Shown in pieces: positions 45,062-54,197 of a stretch of 64,000 nucleotides of DNA (within the stretch, counting starts at the first letter, position 1; each line of letters starts with the position of its first letter). A model generated the notes under the pieces. That model worked only from the letters and a program-made list of their open reading frames with translations, made no database searches and was not told the origin of the DNA. The stretch covers positions 124,001 through 188,000 of the forward strand of contig CAVPFA010000006.1 of the NCBI GenBank assembly GCA_963703655.1, in the 5' to 3' direction. Position numbers and translations under genes: made by a program. The DNA is from CAVPFA01 sp963703655. GTDB lineage: Bacteria > Actinomycetota > Acidimicrobiia > Acidimicrobiales > Bog-793.

Positions 45062-45412
45062 GGACCAATCATGCCGGGTCGGCTCGAGGCTTCATGCGGC
45101 CGGCTCGAGGCTTCCTGCGTTCGGAGCCAATCCTCTGCGGTCAGCCAGAGCCGATAGATCCGCCGCTCGCAGCGTTGCCCGCGAGATACTCGTAGCGCAC
45201 GGCCCCCAGCTTCCCTCGCAAGGCGACCGGGGGTCGTGCACTTATCTCTTCGGCCGCTCGGGCGGAAGTCTTTAGGAGCTTGCCTTGGTCGAGCGGCGCC
45301 CCGCGAGGAGTTTTCTCTGGCCGGGCTTGCCTTTCAGTTCGTCGGCGGGCACGTGCCCGGCGTCGCCGGGTCACGATCGCTCGTCAGCGGCACTACCGTT
45401 CGGGTCGTGGAA
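45062..45412. other. Divergent promoter region without a clear gene
   Basis: About 350 bp between the ATP-grasp gene and the GroES-like gene. It holds two copies of GGCTCGAGGCTTC (45081-45093 and 45102-45114, 21-bp period) and no CIRCE or other heat-shock operator was seen. An uninterrupted 77-codon minus-strand frame at 45141-45374 has basic, low-complexity content and is not supported as a gene. Confidence 0.5.
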
Positions 45413-45760
45413 ATGCCAGAGCCCACCAGGTCCCGTCCCGATTCTGACGTCAAGCAGCCGGTCACGATGCTGAACGACCGCGTGCTGGTGCACGTCCCGG
45501 AATCCGAGGGCGAGCGGCGGTCGCGTGCCGGCATCCTGATCCCGGCGACGGCTGCGGTAGCCCGCCGGTTGTCTTGGGGCGAGGTCGCCGCGGTTGGTCC
45601 GAACGTGCGATCGATCAGGGCCGGCGATCGCGTCCTGTTCAACTCGGAGGAGTGTTTCGAGGTGGAGGTTCAAGGAGAGGCCTACTTGATCCTTCGAGAG
45701 CGCGACATCCCGGCCGTCGCGTCCGAGCGCCTCGAAGACCGGACGGGGTTGTACCTGTGA
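45413..45760 (+). CDS. GroES-like co-chaperonin (Cpn10 paralogue)
   Basis: Cpn10-fold protein of 115 residues. It has the opening strand MLNDRVLVHVPESEG, a mobile-loop-like AGILIPATAAVARRLSWGEVAAVG, GDRVLFNSEECFEVEVQGEAYLILRERDI and a C-terminal tail longer than usual. No groEL is nearby and the gene overlaps hisI by four bases (GTGA), so it is in a biosynthetic operon rather than a chaperonin operon. Its mobile loop lacks the classic GGI(V/M)LP hydrophobic tip, having GILIP instead. ATG at 45413 is preferred; a GTG at 45407 is in frame. Whether it still partners GroEL is open. Confidence 0.82.
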   Translation: MPEPTRSRPDSDVKQPVTMLNDRVLVHVPESEGERRSRAGILIPATAAVARRLSWGEVAAVGPNVRSIRAGDRVLFNSEECFEVEVQGEAYLILRERDIPAVASERLEDRTGLYL

Positions 45761-46119
45761 GCGCTCCGCCGGTGGGATTCACCGATGAAGAGATCGCGGA
45801 GATCCGTTTCGACGAGGACGGGCTCGTCGCAGCGATCGTGCAGGATGCCAAGACTTGTGACGTGTTGATGCTGGGCTGGATGGACGCCGAGGCGCTGCGC
45901 CGGACCTTGACCAGCGGCCGCACGTGGTTCTGGAGCCGGAGCCGGCAGGAGTACTGGTGCAAGGGCGAGACTTCGGGCGATCGCCAGTGGGTGCGATCAG
46001 CCGCGTACGACTGCGACGGCGACGCCGTGCTCATCACGGTCGACCAGGAGGGCCGCGGGGCTTGCCACACCGGCGACTGGACTTGTTTCCATCGCCGGTT
46101 CGGCGGCCCGCCGGCGTGA
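45757..46119 (+). CDS. hisI: Phosphoribosyl-AMP cyclohydrolase
   Basis: Zinc/magnesium hydrolase opening the purine ring of PR-AMP in the third histidine step. The 120-residue protein has VQDAKTCDVLMLGWMDAEAL, TWFWSRSRQEYWCKGETSGD, YDCDGDAVLITVDQEGRGACHTGDWTCF with the conserved zinc-binding Cys residues. It is monofunctional; the HisE pyrophosphohydrolase domain is not fused. GTG start overlaps the preceding gene; trpE begins 69 bp later. Confidence 0.94.
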   Translation: MSAPPVGFTDEEIAEIRFDEDGLVAAIVQDAKTCDVLMLGWMDAEALRRTLTSGRTWFWSRSRQEYWCKGETSGDRQWVRSAAYDCDGDAVLITVDQEGRGACHTGDWTCFHRRFGGPPA

Positions 46120-46188
46120 CCCGCACCGGTTCGGAGGAGCGGTCGAGCGTGGGAGCAAGGAGCGCTCGCCGGGAGCCTCACCGCGGAG

Positions 46189-47720
46189 GTGAGCCCCGAC
46201 CTCGAGAGCTTCTGCGAGCTGGCACGTGATTACTCGGTAGTTCCGGTCTGGCGAGAGCTCGTCGCGGACACCCTGACGCCGGTCGGGGCCTTCCTGTCGG
46301 TTGTCGGCGACGGGCCCGGCTTCCTGCTCGAGTCGGTCGAGCACGGGGAGCGCTGGAGCCGCTTCTCATTCGTCGGGCGGTCGCCGGCGGCGACGCTGGT
46401 GGCTCGGGGCCGTCGCGTCGAGGTGACCCAGGGATCGCTGCCCGACTCTGTTCCGTGCGATTCCGGCGTGCTCTCGTGCATCGAGTCGCTGCTGGAGAAG
46501 TTCCGCTCACCATCTTTCGAGGGACTGCCGCCGCTGCACGGGGGGCTGGTCGGCTATCTCGGCTATGACGTCGTCCGGGAGGTCGAGCGGCTCGCCGCGC
46601 CGCCACCCGACGATCTCGGTCATCCCGACGCGGTCGTGTCGGTCATCGGCGAGCTCGCCGCCTTCGACCACTGGCGCCAGCGGGTCACGCTCGTCGACAA
46701 CGTGCTGTTCGACGCGGACCGCCACGAGACGGGCGACGCGGTCCCACTCGGACCTGCCTACCTTCGAGCGCGGGAACGCCTGGAGGTGCTCCGGCGCGAC
46801 CTCGAGCGCACCGACCGGGAGCTGCTCGTCCCGCCTCCGTCGCTCGACGCGGTGCTTCCCGACGGCGCGGTTCGCCGTGGCACCACCGCGGAGCAGTACC
46901 GCCAGGCCGTCGAGGTCGCCAAGGAGTACATCCGCGCGGGCGACGCCTTCCAGATCGTGCTGTCGCAGCGCTTCGATCTCGACCTCGGCTGCGACCCGTT
47001 CGACGTGTACCGCGTGCTGCGGCAGGTGAACCCCAGCCCGTACATGTTCTTCCTCCGCCAAGGAGGCGTGTCGGTCGTCGGCGCGTCGCCCGAGCCGATG
47101 GTCCAGCTGCTCGGTGGGCGGGTGATGTCCCGGCCGATCGCCGGGACACGCCGGCGCGGCTCCACCGAGGAGGAGGACCGCAGGCTCGAGGCCGAGCTGG
47201 TCGAGCACCCGAAGGAGCTCGCCGAGCACGTCATGCTCGTCGACCTCGCCCGCAACGACGTGGGACGGGTCGTGCGCTTCGGGAGCGAGCAGGTCGACGA
47301 GCTGATGACCGTCGAGCGCTACAGCCACGTCATGCACCTCACCTCTCAGGTCTCCGGCGAGCTGGTCGAGGGCCGGGGACCGGTCGACGTGCTGCGGGCG
47401 ACGCTTCCCGCCGGGACGGTCTCCGGTGCGCCGAAGGTGCGGGCGATGGAGATCATCGACGAGCTCGAGCCGACGAAACGAGGCCCTTACGCCGGAGTCG
47501 TCGGCTACATCGACTTCTCCGGGCAACCTCGACACGGCGATCGCGATCAGGACGCTCGTCGTCGGGCGCGGACGGCAGGGCCTCGGTGCAGGCCGGCGCC
47601 GGCATCGTCGCCGACAGCGACCCGGCCGCCGAGGACGACGAGTGCGCAGCCAAGGCCGCCGCCGTGCTCACGGCGGTGGCCGGGGCTCGTCAGCTTGCGG
47701 CCGAGCGGCGCGGGACGTGA
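46189..47720 (+). CDS. trpE: Anthranilate synthase component I (two frameshifts)
   Basis: Makes anthranilate from chorismate with a TrpG partner not present in the window. It has the N-terminal feedback region with LLESVEHGERWSRFSFVG, and the catalytic domain blocks AGDAFQIVLSQRF, PSPYMFFLRQGGVSVVGASPEP, RPIAGTRRRGSTEEED, AEHVMLVDLARNDVGRV and LPAGTVSGAPKVRAMEIIDELEP. Two extra G bases break the frame near 47521 (TCCGGGCAACC) and 47567 (CGCGGACGGC). Repair gives 509 residues ending VAGARQLAAERRGT. Without repair the C-terminal 65 residues, which include catalytic positions, would be lost. Confidence 0.94.
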
Positions 47721-48702
47721 GCTCGCCGGTCGCTCTCGACCTCGCCGCGTCGTACGACCTCATACACCAGGGCGCCTGCGTGCTCGAGACGACACGTGAC
47801 GTCGTAGTCGTGCGGGGCCCGGATGCGCGCAGCTGGCTCCAGGGACAAGTCAGCCAGGATCTCGACCCGCTCACGGTGGGTCGGTCGGCAGAGACCCTCG
47901 TGCTCTCGCCGCAGGGAAAAGTGGACGCGGTACTGCCGGGTCGCGATCCTTGCGGACGACGTCGTGCTGCTCGACACCGAGACGGGTCACGGCGGGCAGC
48001 TCTACGACCGGCTGCGGCGCTTCCGCCTGCGGGTGAAGGCCGAGCTCGAGATGGGCGTCGTCGGGTGCTCGATGCTCCGCGGGCCGGATTCGGCGACGAT
48101 CCTCGAGACCTCGGGTCTCCAGCCGGGCGACGTGAGCACCGACGCGCACCCGACCGCCCTCGGAGACGACTGGACCATCGCCGTTCCGGTCATTTGGCCC
48201 GGATTCGCCGGTTACGACGTCCTGGCGCCTGCCGGGACGGCCCGATCGCCCAAGTTCCGTGCGCCGGCGGGCGACCCGGCGGCCTTCGAGGTGGCGCGCA
48301 TCGAGGCGGGCGTGCCTTCGATGGGCCGCGAGCTCACCGAAAAGACGATCCCGCAGGAGGCCGGCAGCGCTCGTCGAGCATGCGGTGAGCTTCACCAAGG
48401 GCTGCTACACGGGCCAGGAGCTCGTCGCACGCCTGGATGCCCGCGGCGGCAACGTGGCACGCCGGTTACGCGGCATAGTTGCCGAACAGGGGGGCGACCT
48501 CGGTAGCGACTCGGTCCTTGTGCCTCTTCTCTCCGGCGATCGCGAGCTCGGGCGGCTCACGAGCGTCGCCTGGTCTCCGGGCTTTTCTGCACCGGTCGCC
48601 CTCGCCTACGTGCGCCGCGACGTGGTCCCTCCGGCTGAGGCTACGGTGACACCGGGGGGCGCAAGAGCGCAGATCCGAGAACTTCCGCTATCGATCGGAT
48701 AG
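47717..48702 (+). CDS. ygfZ: Folate-binding YgfZ/GcvT-like protein (two frameshifts)
   Basis: Tetrahydrofolate-binding protein of the YgfZ/IBA57 family that helps maintain certain iron-sulfur enzymes. It has RSWLQGQVSQDLDPL near the N-terminus and the signature KGCYTGQELVARLDARGG near the C-terminus, including the conserved Cys. Extra bases near 47937 (CTGCCGGGTC) and near 48366 (GGCAGCGC) are corrected to give 327 residues. The GTG start overlaps the trpE stop, so it sits in the trp operon. Confidence 0.9.
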
Positions 48703-48711
48703 ACAGACCAG

Positions 48712-49635
48712 GTGGTAGCGATTCCTCTCGCAGTCTGCGCGGCGCTGTGCAACGCGCTCACCACCGTCTTCCAGCGTCTCGGCGTCGAGACGGCGCCCGA
48801 TACGCGCGGTCGCGGCCTGAAGCTGATGGCCTATGTGCTTCGGCGACCGGTCTGGTACGTCGGATTCGCAGCCATGATCGGATCGTTCGTGCTCCAGGCC
48901 ACTGCGCTCGGTTTCGGGACACTCAGCGTCGTACAGCCGCTCATGGTCACCGAGCTCGTGTTCCTCGTCGTCATATTGCGCGTGTGGTTCGGCGCATTCG
49001 TCGGGTGGCGCGAGGCGATCGGAACGGTTCTGACCGTCGCCGGCCTCGCTGCCTTTCTCGCGGTGAGCAACGCCGGCGGCGGCACGACGATCCCGTCGGC
49101 GAGCGGCTGGATCTTCGTGATCACCGCCTGCTGCGGAGCGGTCGCGATCTGTCTGGCCTGCACGCGCTTCGGATCGCGGGCCTGGAGGTCGGCTTGGTTC
49201 GGCGCTGCGGCGGCGATCTCGTTCGCCCTGAGCGCCTCTTTCACGAAGACGACGACGATCCTGTTCTCCGGCGGCTTCTGGCACATCTTCGGGCACTGGG
49301 AGCCCTACGGCATCGTGGTAGCCGGACTTGCCGGCCTGATGCTCACCCAGGACGCGTTCCACGCCGGCCCGATCACTGCCTCCCAGGCGACTCTCACGAT
49401 CGTCGACCCGATAGTGAGCATCGTGATCGGCGTCGGCCTGTTCGATGACGAGCTGCGCGGCGGGATCGGTGCGCTCGCGTTCGACGCCGGGGCGCTCCTC
49501 ATGATGTGCGCTGGGCTTTTCCTGCTCACGCAGTCGCCGCTGATCGCCGGATCGGTCGCCCAGGAACACCTCGGGAAGTCCCGGCAGATGCGGGGAGGGC
49601 CGAGGGTCCGGGAGGCGTCGGGAGGCGCCCGGTAG
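48712..49635 (+). CDS. DMT/NIPA-type membrane transporter
   Basis: Integral membrane protein of about nine helices in 307 residues, of the drug/metabolite transporter superfamily, NIPA-like type (magnesium or metabolite permease). Characteristic parts are AVCAALCNALTTVFQRLG in the first helix, the VVQPLMVTELVF loop and SQATLTIVDPIVSIVIGVGLF near the C-terminus. Substrate is unknown. It lies within the trp run (GTG start 9 bp after ygfZ, trpC 9 bp after its stop). Confidence 0.78.
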   Translation: MVAIPLAVCAALCNALTTVFQRLGVETAPDTRGRGLKLMAYVLRRPVWYVGFAAMIGSFVLQATALGFGTLSVVQPLMVTELVFLVVILRVWFGAFVGWREAIGTVLTVAGLAAFLAVSNAGGGTTIPSASGWIFVITACCGAVAICLACTRFGSRAWRSAWFGAAAAISFALSASFTKTTTILFSGGFWHIFGHWEPYGIVVAGLAGLMLTQDAFHAGPITASQATLTIVDPIVSIVIGVGLFDDELRGGIGALAFDAGALLMMCAGLFLLTQSPLIAGSVAQEHLGKSRQMRGGPRVREASGGAR

Positions 49636-49644
49636 TCTCGCGAA

Positions 49645-50457
49645 GTGGCCACCTATCTCGACCGGATCGCTGCGTGGCACCGCGAGACGGCGGCGGCCGA
49701 CCGGCGTGACCTGAACGGGCTCGCGGCGACCGCCAGGGTCGCCTCCCCGGTGCGCGACTTCACCGGCGCGCTCAAAGCCGCGGGACGCGAGGGCACGCGA
49801 GAGCCTGCTATTGCACTCGTAGCGGAGATCAAGCGGCGGTCGCCGTCCAGGGGCGACCTCGCCCCCGACCTCGACCCGGCTCAGGTCGCCCGGGCGTACG
49901 CGTCGGGCGGCGCGTCCTGCCTGTCGGTGCTCACCGACGGGCCACACTTCGGCGGCAGCCCCGAGGACCTGGCCTCGGCGCGCGACGCCATCGGGCTTCC
50001 GGTCCTGCGCAAGGACTTCACAGTCTCAGCGGCCGATGTCTACGACGCCCGCATCATGGGCGCGGACGCGGTGCTCCTCATCGTTGCGCTGCTCGAGCAG
50101 GGGGAGCTGGCCGACCTGCACGTGATCGCCGGCGATCTCGGCATGGCCGCCCTCGTGGAGGTCCACGACGAGGACGAGCTCGAGCGGGCACTCGAAGTCG
50201 ACGCCCAGATCGTCGGTGTGAACCAGCGGGACCTGCACAGCTTCGAGGTGGACCGGCGGCGGGCGGTCCGCGTGGCCCGCCGTGTCCCGCCAGGAGTCTT
50301 GAAGATCGCCGAGAGCGGTATCGAGTCCGCCTCGGATGTGGCAGAGCTGGCGGCCGCTGGGTTTGATGCTGTCCTCGTCGGCGAGGCGCTGGTCCGCTCG
50401 CGCGACCGGTCGGCCGCCGTCGCGGAGCTGATCGGCCGGACCGTCTCATGTGGGTGA
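49645..50457 (+). CDS. trpC: Indole-3-glycerol phosphate synthase
   Basis: TIM-barrel enzyme closing the indole ring. It has ALVAEIKRRSPSRGDL with catalytic Lys, GGASCLSVLTDGPHFGGSPEDL, LPVLRKDFTVSAADVYDAR, VGVNQRDLHSFEVD and IAESGIESASDV with catalytic Glu/Ser positions. 270 residues. GTG start; ten bases of overlap with trpF. Monofunctional. Confidence 0.96.
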   Translation: MATYLDRIAAWHRETAAADRRDLNGLAATARVASPVRDFTGALKAAGREGTREPAIALVAEIKRRSPSRGDLAPDLDPAQVARAYASGGASCLSVLTDGPHFGGSPEDLASARDAIGLPVLRKDFTVSAADVYDARIMGADAVLLIVALLEQGELADLHVIAGDLGMAALVEVHDEDELERALEVDAQIVGVNQRDLHSFEVDRRRAVRVARRVPPGVLKIAESGIESASDVAELAAAGFDAVLVGEALVRSRDRSAAVAELIGRTVSCG

Positions 50458-51104
50458 AGATCTGCGGGGTCACGAGCGAGGAAGACGCCTTGCTGGCCGT
50501 GGCGATGGGGGCCGACGCCGTCGGCTTCGTTTTTGCGCCCTCGCCTCGCCAGATGAGCCCGAACGCCGTGGGCGCCATCACGAGGCGACTGCCAAGAGAG
50601 ATCTGCACTGTGGGGGTCTTTCGCGACGAGGAGCCGAAGCGAGTCGTCGACACTGTCATCCGTGCGGGCCTTGACGCCGCTCAGCTCCACGGAACCGAGA
50701 CGTTCGAGGATTGCGGCTATGTCTCGGCTCGGGTGCCGATCGTCATCAAGGCCTTCTCGGCGGGCGACGACCGACTCGCTCGTGCGGCCGAGTACGGCGC
50801 CGACATCGTGTTGGTGGACGCCCCGTCGCCGGGATCGGGCAAGGTCTTCGACTGGCGTCTCGCAGAAGGTGCGCCGGACGGGCGCCGGCTGGTCCTTGCC
50901 GGAGGGCTCGACCCCGACAACGTGGGCGACGCGATCCGCACGGTCCACCCGTGGGGCGTCGATGTGTCGACGGGCGTGGAGTCGACGGTCGGGAAGAAGG
51001 ACCCACGGAAGGTCCGCGCCTTCGTCCAAGCGGCTCGCGCCGCAGAGCCCGAGCCGTACGACACCGACGACTTGGGTCCCTACGATTGGCAGGCGGACGC
51101 ATGA
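50448..51104 (+). CDS. trpF: Phosphoribosylanthranilate isomerase
   Basis: TIM-barrel isomerase between anthranilate phosphoribosyltransferase and TrpC. It has WVKICGVTSEEDALLAV with the catalytic Cys, GFVFAPSPRQM, AQLHGTE, VLVDAPSPGSGKVFDW and VSTGVESTVGKKDPRKVRAF with the phosphate site. 218 residues. Many Actinobacteria lack trpF and use PriA, so its presence is notable. The stop overlaps the trpB ATG. Confidence 0.96.
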   Translation: MWVKICGVTSEEDALLAVAMGADAVGFVFAPSPRQMSPNAVGAITRRLPREICTVGVFRDEEPKRVVDTVIRAGLDAAQLHGTETFEDCGYVSARVPIVIKAFSAGDDRLARAAEYGADIVLVDAPSPGSGKVFDWRLAEGAPDGRRLVLAGGLDPDNVGDAIRTVHPWGVDVSTGVESTVGKKDPRKVRAFVQAARAAEPEPYDTDDLGPYDWQADA

Positions 51105-52279
51105 TCACAATCGGCGAGATGATGCGCGACCCGGAGCCGCGCGGCCGCTTCGGCGAGTTCGGGGGAAGGTTCGTACCAGAGTCCCTCGTCCCTGCCTGCG
51201 AGGAGCTGGAGGCGGCGTTCGCCGCTGCCTGGGCTGATCCCGCATTCCGGGGACGCCTCGACAGCCTCCTGCGACATTACGGGGGGCGGCCGACCCCGGT
51301 GACCGAGTGCGGCCGGCTGAGTGAGCGCCTCGGCATCCGGTTGCTCCTGAAGCGGGAGGATCTGGCTCATACCGGTTCCCACAAGCTCAACAACGTCATC
51401 GGCCAGGCGCTGCTCGCCGAGCGGATGGGCAAGCGCCGGCTCATAGCCGAGACCGGTGCCGGACAGCATGGCGTCGCCGCAGCGACGGCAGCGGCGCTGC
51501 TCGGGCTCGAATGCCTGGTCTACATGGGTGCAGTCGACGTCGAGCGCCAGGGTCTGAACGTCTTCCGCATGGAGCTTCTCGGGGCCGAGGTGCGTGCGGT
51601 GCATTCCGGCACCCGAACGCTGAAAGATGCGATCAACGAGGCCCTCCGCGACTGGGTGGCGACGGTCGAGACCACGCACTACTGCATCGGTTCGGTCATG
51701 GGCCCGCACCCTTACCCTTACATGGTCCGCGAGCTTCAGCGCGTCGTGGGCAACGAGGCTCGCGACCAGTGCCACGAGTGCCTCGGCGGGTTCGACCCCG
51801 ACGTCGTCGTTGCCTGCGTCGGCGGCGGATCGAATGCTGCCGGGACCTTCGCCGGCTTCGTCGACACCGGCGCCCGCCTCGTCGGAGTCGAGGCGAGCGG
51901 GGGAGCCGCCATGAACAACGGCATCCTCGGTGTGGTCCACGGGATGATGTCCCGGTTCCTTCAGGACGAGTCCGGCCAGATCCTCGAGGCGAGCTCGATC
52001 TCCGCCGGTCTCGACTACCCCGGAGTCGGCCCGGAGCACGCATACCTCGGAGCCCTTGGCAGGGCCGAGTACTCCTCGGCGGACGATGCAGAGGCACTCG
52101 CCGCCTTTCATCTCCTGGCGGAGACCGAAGGGATCATCCCCGCCCTCGAGCCCGCGCACACGCTGGCGTGGATCGTGAGAGAAGCAGGAAACTCGATCCC
52201 GCAAGGGTCCGCCGTGTTGATGACGCTCTCGGGCCGCGGGGACAAGGATGTTGCTCTGGTCCGAGAGCTGACTCCGTGA
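51101..52279 (+). CDS. trpB: Tryptophan synthase beta subunit
   Basis: PLP enzyme condensing indole and serine. It has GRFGEFGGRFVPESLVPA, the PLP-lysine motif LKREDLAHTGSHKLNN, AETGAGQHGVAAATAAALLG, SVMGPHPYPYMV and the phosphate-binding CVGGGSNAAGTFAGF, with ISAGLDYPGVGPEHAYL, all typical of TrpB1. 392 residues. Overlaps trpF (ATGA) and trpA (GTGA). Confidence 0.97.
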   Translation: MITIGEMMRDPEPRGRFGEFGGRFVPESLVPACEELEAAFAAAWADPAFRGRLDSLLRHYGGRPTPVTECGRLSERLGIRLLLKREDLAHTGSHKLNNVIGQALLAERMGKRRLIAETGAGQHGVAAATAAALLGLECLVYMGAVDVERQGLNVFRMELLGAEVRAVHSGTRTLKDAINEALRDWVATVETTHYCIGSVMGPHPYPYMVRELQRVVGNEARDQCHECLGGFDPDVVVACVGGGSNAAGTFAGFVDTGARLVGVEASGGAAMNNGILGVVHGMMSRFLQDESGQILEASSISAGLDYPGVGPEHAYLGALGRAEYSSADDAEALAAFHLLAETEGIIPALEPAHTLAWIVREAGNSIPQGSAVLMTLSGRGDKDVALVRELTP

Positions 52280-53055
52280 GTCGCGGCGCCCTCGAGGCAG
52301 CCCTCAGGGCGCGGCGAGATGCGGGTCACAAACTGCTCGTGCCCTATGTGACCGGGGGCCTCGGGCACGAATGGCTGGACGTAGTGCGAGCCCTCGCCGA
52401 CGCCGGAGCGGACGCGATCGAGATCGGGATCCCTTTCTCGGACCCGGTCATGGACGGGCCAGTAATCCAGCGGGCTTCGGCCGAGGCGCTCCGGTCCGGA
52501 GCAACGCCGGCTGGGATCATCGCCGCCCTCAAAGAGGCGGATGCGGGCGTCCCGCTCGCCGTGATGACCTATTACAACATCGTTCTGCGGGCCGGGCATC
52601 GCCGGATGGCGAGAACGCTCGCAGAAGCAGGGATCGCGGGTGCAATCGTGCCGGACCTCCCCGTCGACGAGCTCGACGGCTGGGGTGAGGAAGCTGCCAG
52701 CGCCGGGATCGACGTCGTCCTGCTCGTCGCGCCGACGACGCCGAAGGATCGGCTGACGGAGATCTGCGCCCGATCGCGCGGCTTCGTGTACGGCGTGGCG
52801 GTCATGGGGGTCACGGGCGAGCGGGCATCGCTCGGCCCGGCTGCACTCGCAGTGGCTACCCGCTGCAAAGCGGAGACGGACACCCCGGTACTCGTCGGCA
52901 TCGGGGTCTCCAACCCGGAACAGGCCCGGGAGACGGTCGCGGTAGCCGACGGCGTGGTCGTCGGATCCGCGCTCGTCCACCGCCTGCTCGAGGGCGGCGG
53001 GCCGGAAGGAGCGGCGGCGTTCGTGGCGGAGATTCGGGCCGCGATCGACAACTGA
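52276..53055 (+). CDS. trpA: Tryptophan synthase alpha subunit
   Basis: TIM-barrel subunit cleaving indole-3-glycerol phosphate. It has LVPYVTGGLGHEWLDVVRAL, IEIGIPFSDPVMDGPVIQRAS with catalytic Glu and Asp, IVPDLPVDE and GVSNPEQARETVAVADGVVVGSA. 259 residues. It ends the trp run. A weak CACACC/GGTGTG hairpin follows (53066-53081) but lacks a T tract. trpD and trpG are not in the window. Confidence 0.95.
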   Translation: MSRGALEAALRARRDAGHKLLVPYVTGGLGHEWLDVVRALADAGADAIEIGIPFSDPVMDGPVIQRASAEALRSGATPAGIIAALKEADAGVPLAVMTYYNIVLRAGHRRMARTLAEAGIAGAIVPDLPVDELDGWGEEAASAGIDVVLLVAPTTPKDRLTEICARSRGFVYGVAVMGVTGERASLGPAALAVATRCKAETDTPVLVGIGVSNPEQARETVAVADGVVVGSALVHRLLEGGGPEGAAAFVAEIRAAIDN

Positions 53056-53147
53056 GCCGGCCCGGCACACCCGCAGGTGTGTGCTGAAAGTCACAATTCC
53101 GTCACAGCGCGTAACGGAAGGGTGAAATTCGTGGTTTCATTCTTTAT

Positions 53148-54197
53148 GTGAGCGCGGCCGCACTCGCGACCGGGCAAGTCGCACTGGCTAACCGGCGAAG
53201 GACCCGTTCCTACGCCGTGGAGACGAGCGGGCTCACGAAACGCTTCGGAAAGCGCCTGGCTGTCGATGGGCTCGATCTGCTGATTCCCACCGGGTCGATC
53301 TCGGGGTTCGTGGGCCAAAACGGCGCCGGGAAGACCACCACGATCCGGATGCTCCTCGGTCTGATGCGCCCAACTGCGGGCACGGGGGCCGTGCTCGGGC
53401 ATCCCCTGGGCCGCACCAGCGCTTATCTTGGTCGCGTCGGGGCCCTGATCGAGGGCCCTACGTTCTACCCGTCGCTGTCGGGACGCGAGAACCTCATGGT
53501 GCTCGCCCGGCTCGGTGGTCTCAAGCATTCAAGGGTCGACGAAGTGCTCGTCCGCGTCGGTCTCGGTCCTCGGCGCCTGGACCAGTTTCGAACCTACTCG
53601 CTCGGGATGCGCCAGCGACTGGGCATCGCCGCTGCGCTGCTTCCTCGCCCGGAGCTGCTAGTGCTCGACGAACCCACGAACGGACTGGATCCGCACGGGA
53701 TCGCGGAGATCCGGGCGATGCTGCGGTCGTTCGCGGACGAGGGCATGACCGTGTTCGTCTCCTCACACCTGCTGGCCGAGATCGAGCAGATCTGCGAGCA
53801 CCTGGTGGTCATCGAGGCTGGCCGCCTGCTCTTCCAAGGCGACGTCGAGGAGCTGCTGGCAGCTCGCGCTCCCGAGCTCGTGGTGCGAACCGAGAACTGG
53901 TATGACGCCCGACGCCTGCTGTCGCTGGTCGAGTGCGCCGGCCGGGTCGCGCGCATCGGGGACGAGACCGCTGGCACGACACTCGAGATCGACGCCGACT
54001 GCAGCTGGGCCGGTGATCTCAACCGGCTGGCGATGGCGGACGGAATCACCCTCGTGCATCTGACCGAGCGCCGCTCGACCCTCGAGGAAGCCTTCTTCGA
54101 GATCACCGGAACCTGTGCGAAAGAGGGGGCTTGGCCCGACGTCGTCGCGGCCCCCTACCGTGGGGAAGAACGGCGGAGGGCAAGGCCGTGGTCGTGA
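53148..54197 (+). CDS. ABC transporter ATP-binding protein (ABC-2/CcmA type)
   Basis: ATPase of an ABC-2-type exporter. It has Walker A GQNGAGKTTTIRMLLGL, signature YSLGMRQRLGIAAALL, Walker B LLVLDEPTNGLDPHGI and H-loop VSSHLLAEIEQ. The C-terminal 110 residues follow the ABC-2 ATPase pattern with a DUF4162-like region. The first 25 residues precede the normal start and are low complexity. GTG start with TATGTG just upstream. It overlaps its permease by ten bases; the pair forms a self-contained exporter of unknown substrate. Confidence 0.9.
   Translation: MSAAALATGQVALANRRRTRSYAVETSGLTKRFGKRLAVDGLDLLIPTGSISGFVGQNGAGKTTTIRMLLGLMRPTAGTGAVLGHPLGRTSAYLGRVGALIEGPTFYPSLSGRENLMVLARLGGLKHSRVDEVLVRVGLGPRRLDQFRTYSLGMRQRLGIAAALLPRPELLVLDEPTNGLDPHGIAEIRAMLRSFADEGMTVFVSSHLLAEIEQICEHLVVIEAGRLLFQGDVEELLAARAPELVVRTENWYDARRLLSLVECAGRVARIGDETAGTTLEIDADCSWAGDLNRLAMADGITLVHLTERRSTLEEAFFEITGTCAKEGAWPDVVAAPYRGEERRRARPWS

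Noticed and set aside
45141..45374. 77-codon minus-strand open frame
   Set aside because: Basic, low-complexity sequence with no ribosome binding site or recognisable domain, in a divergent promoter region.
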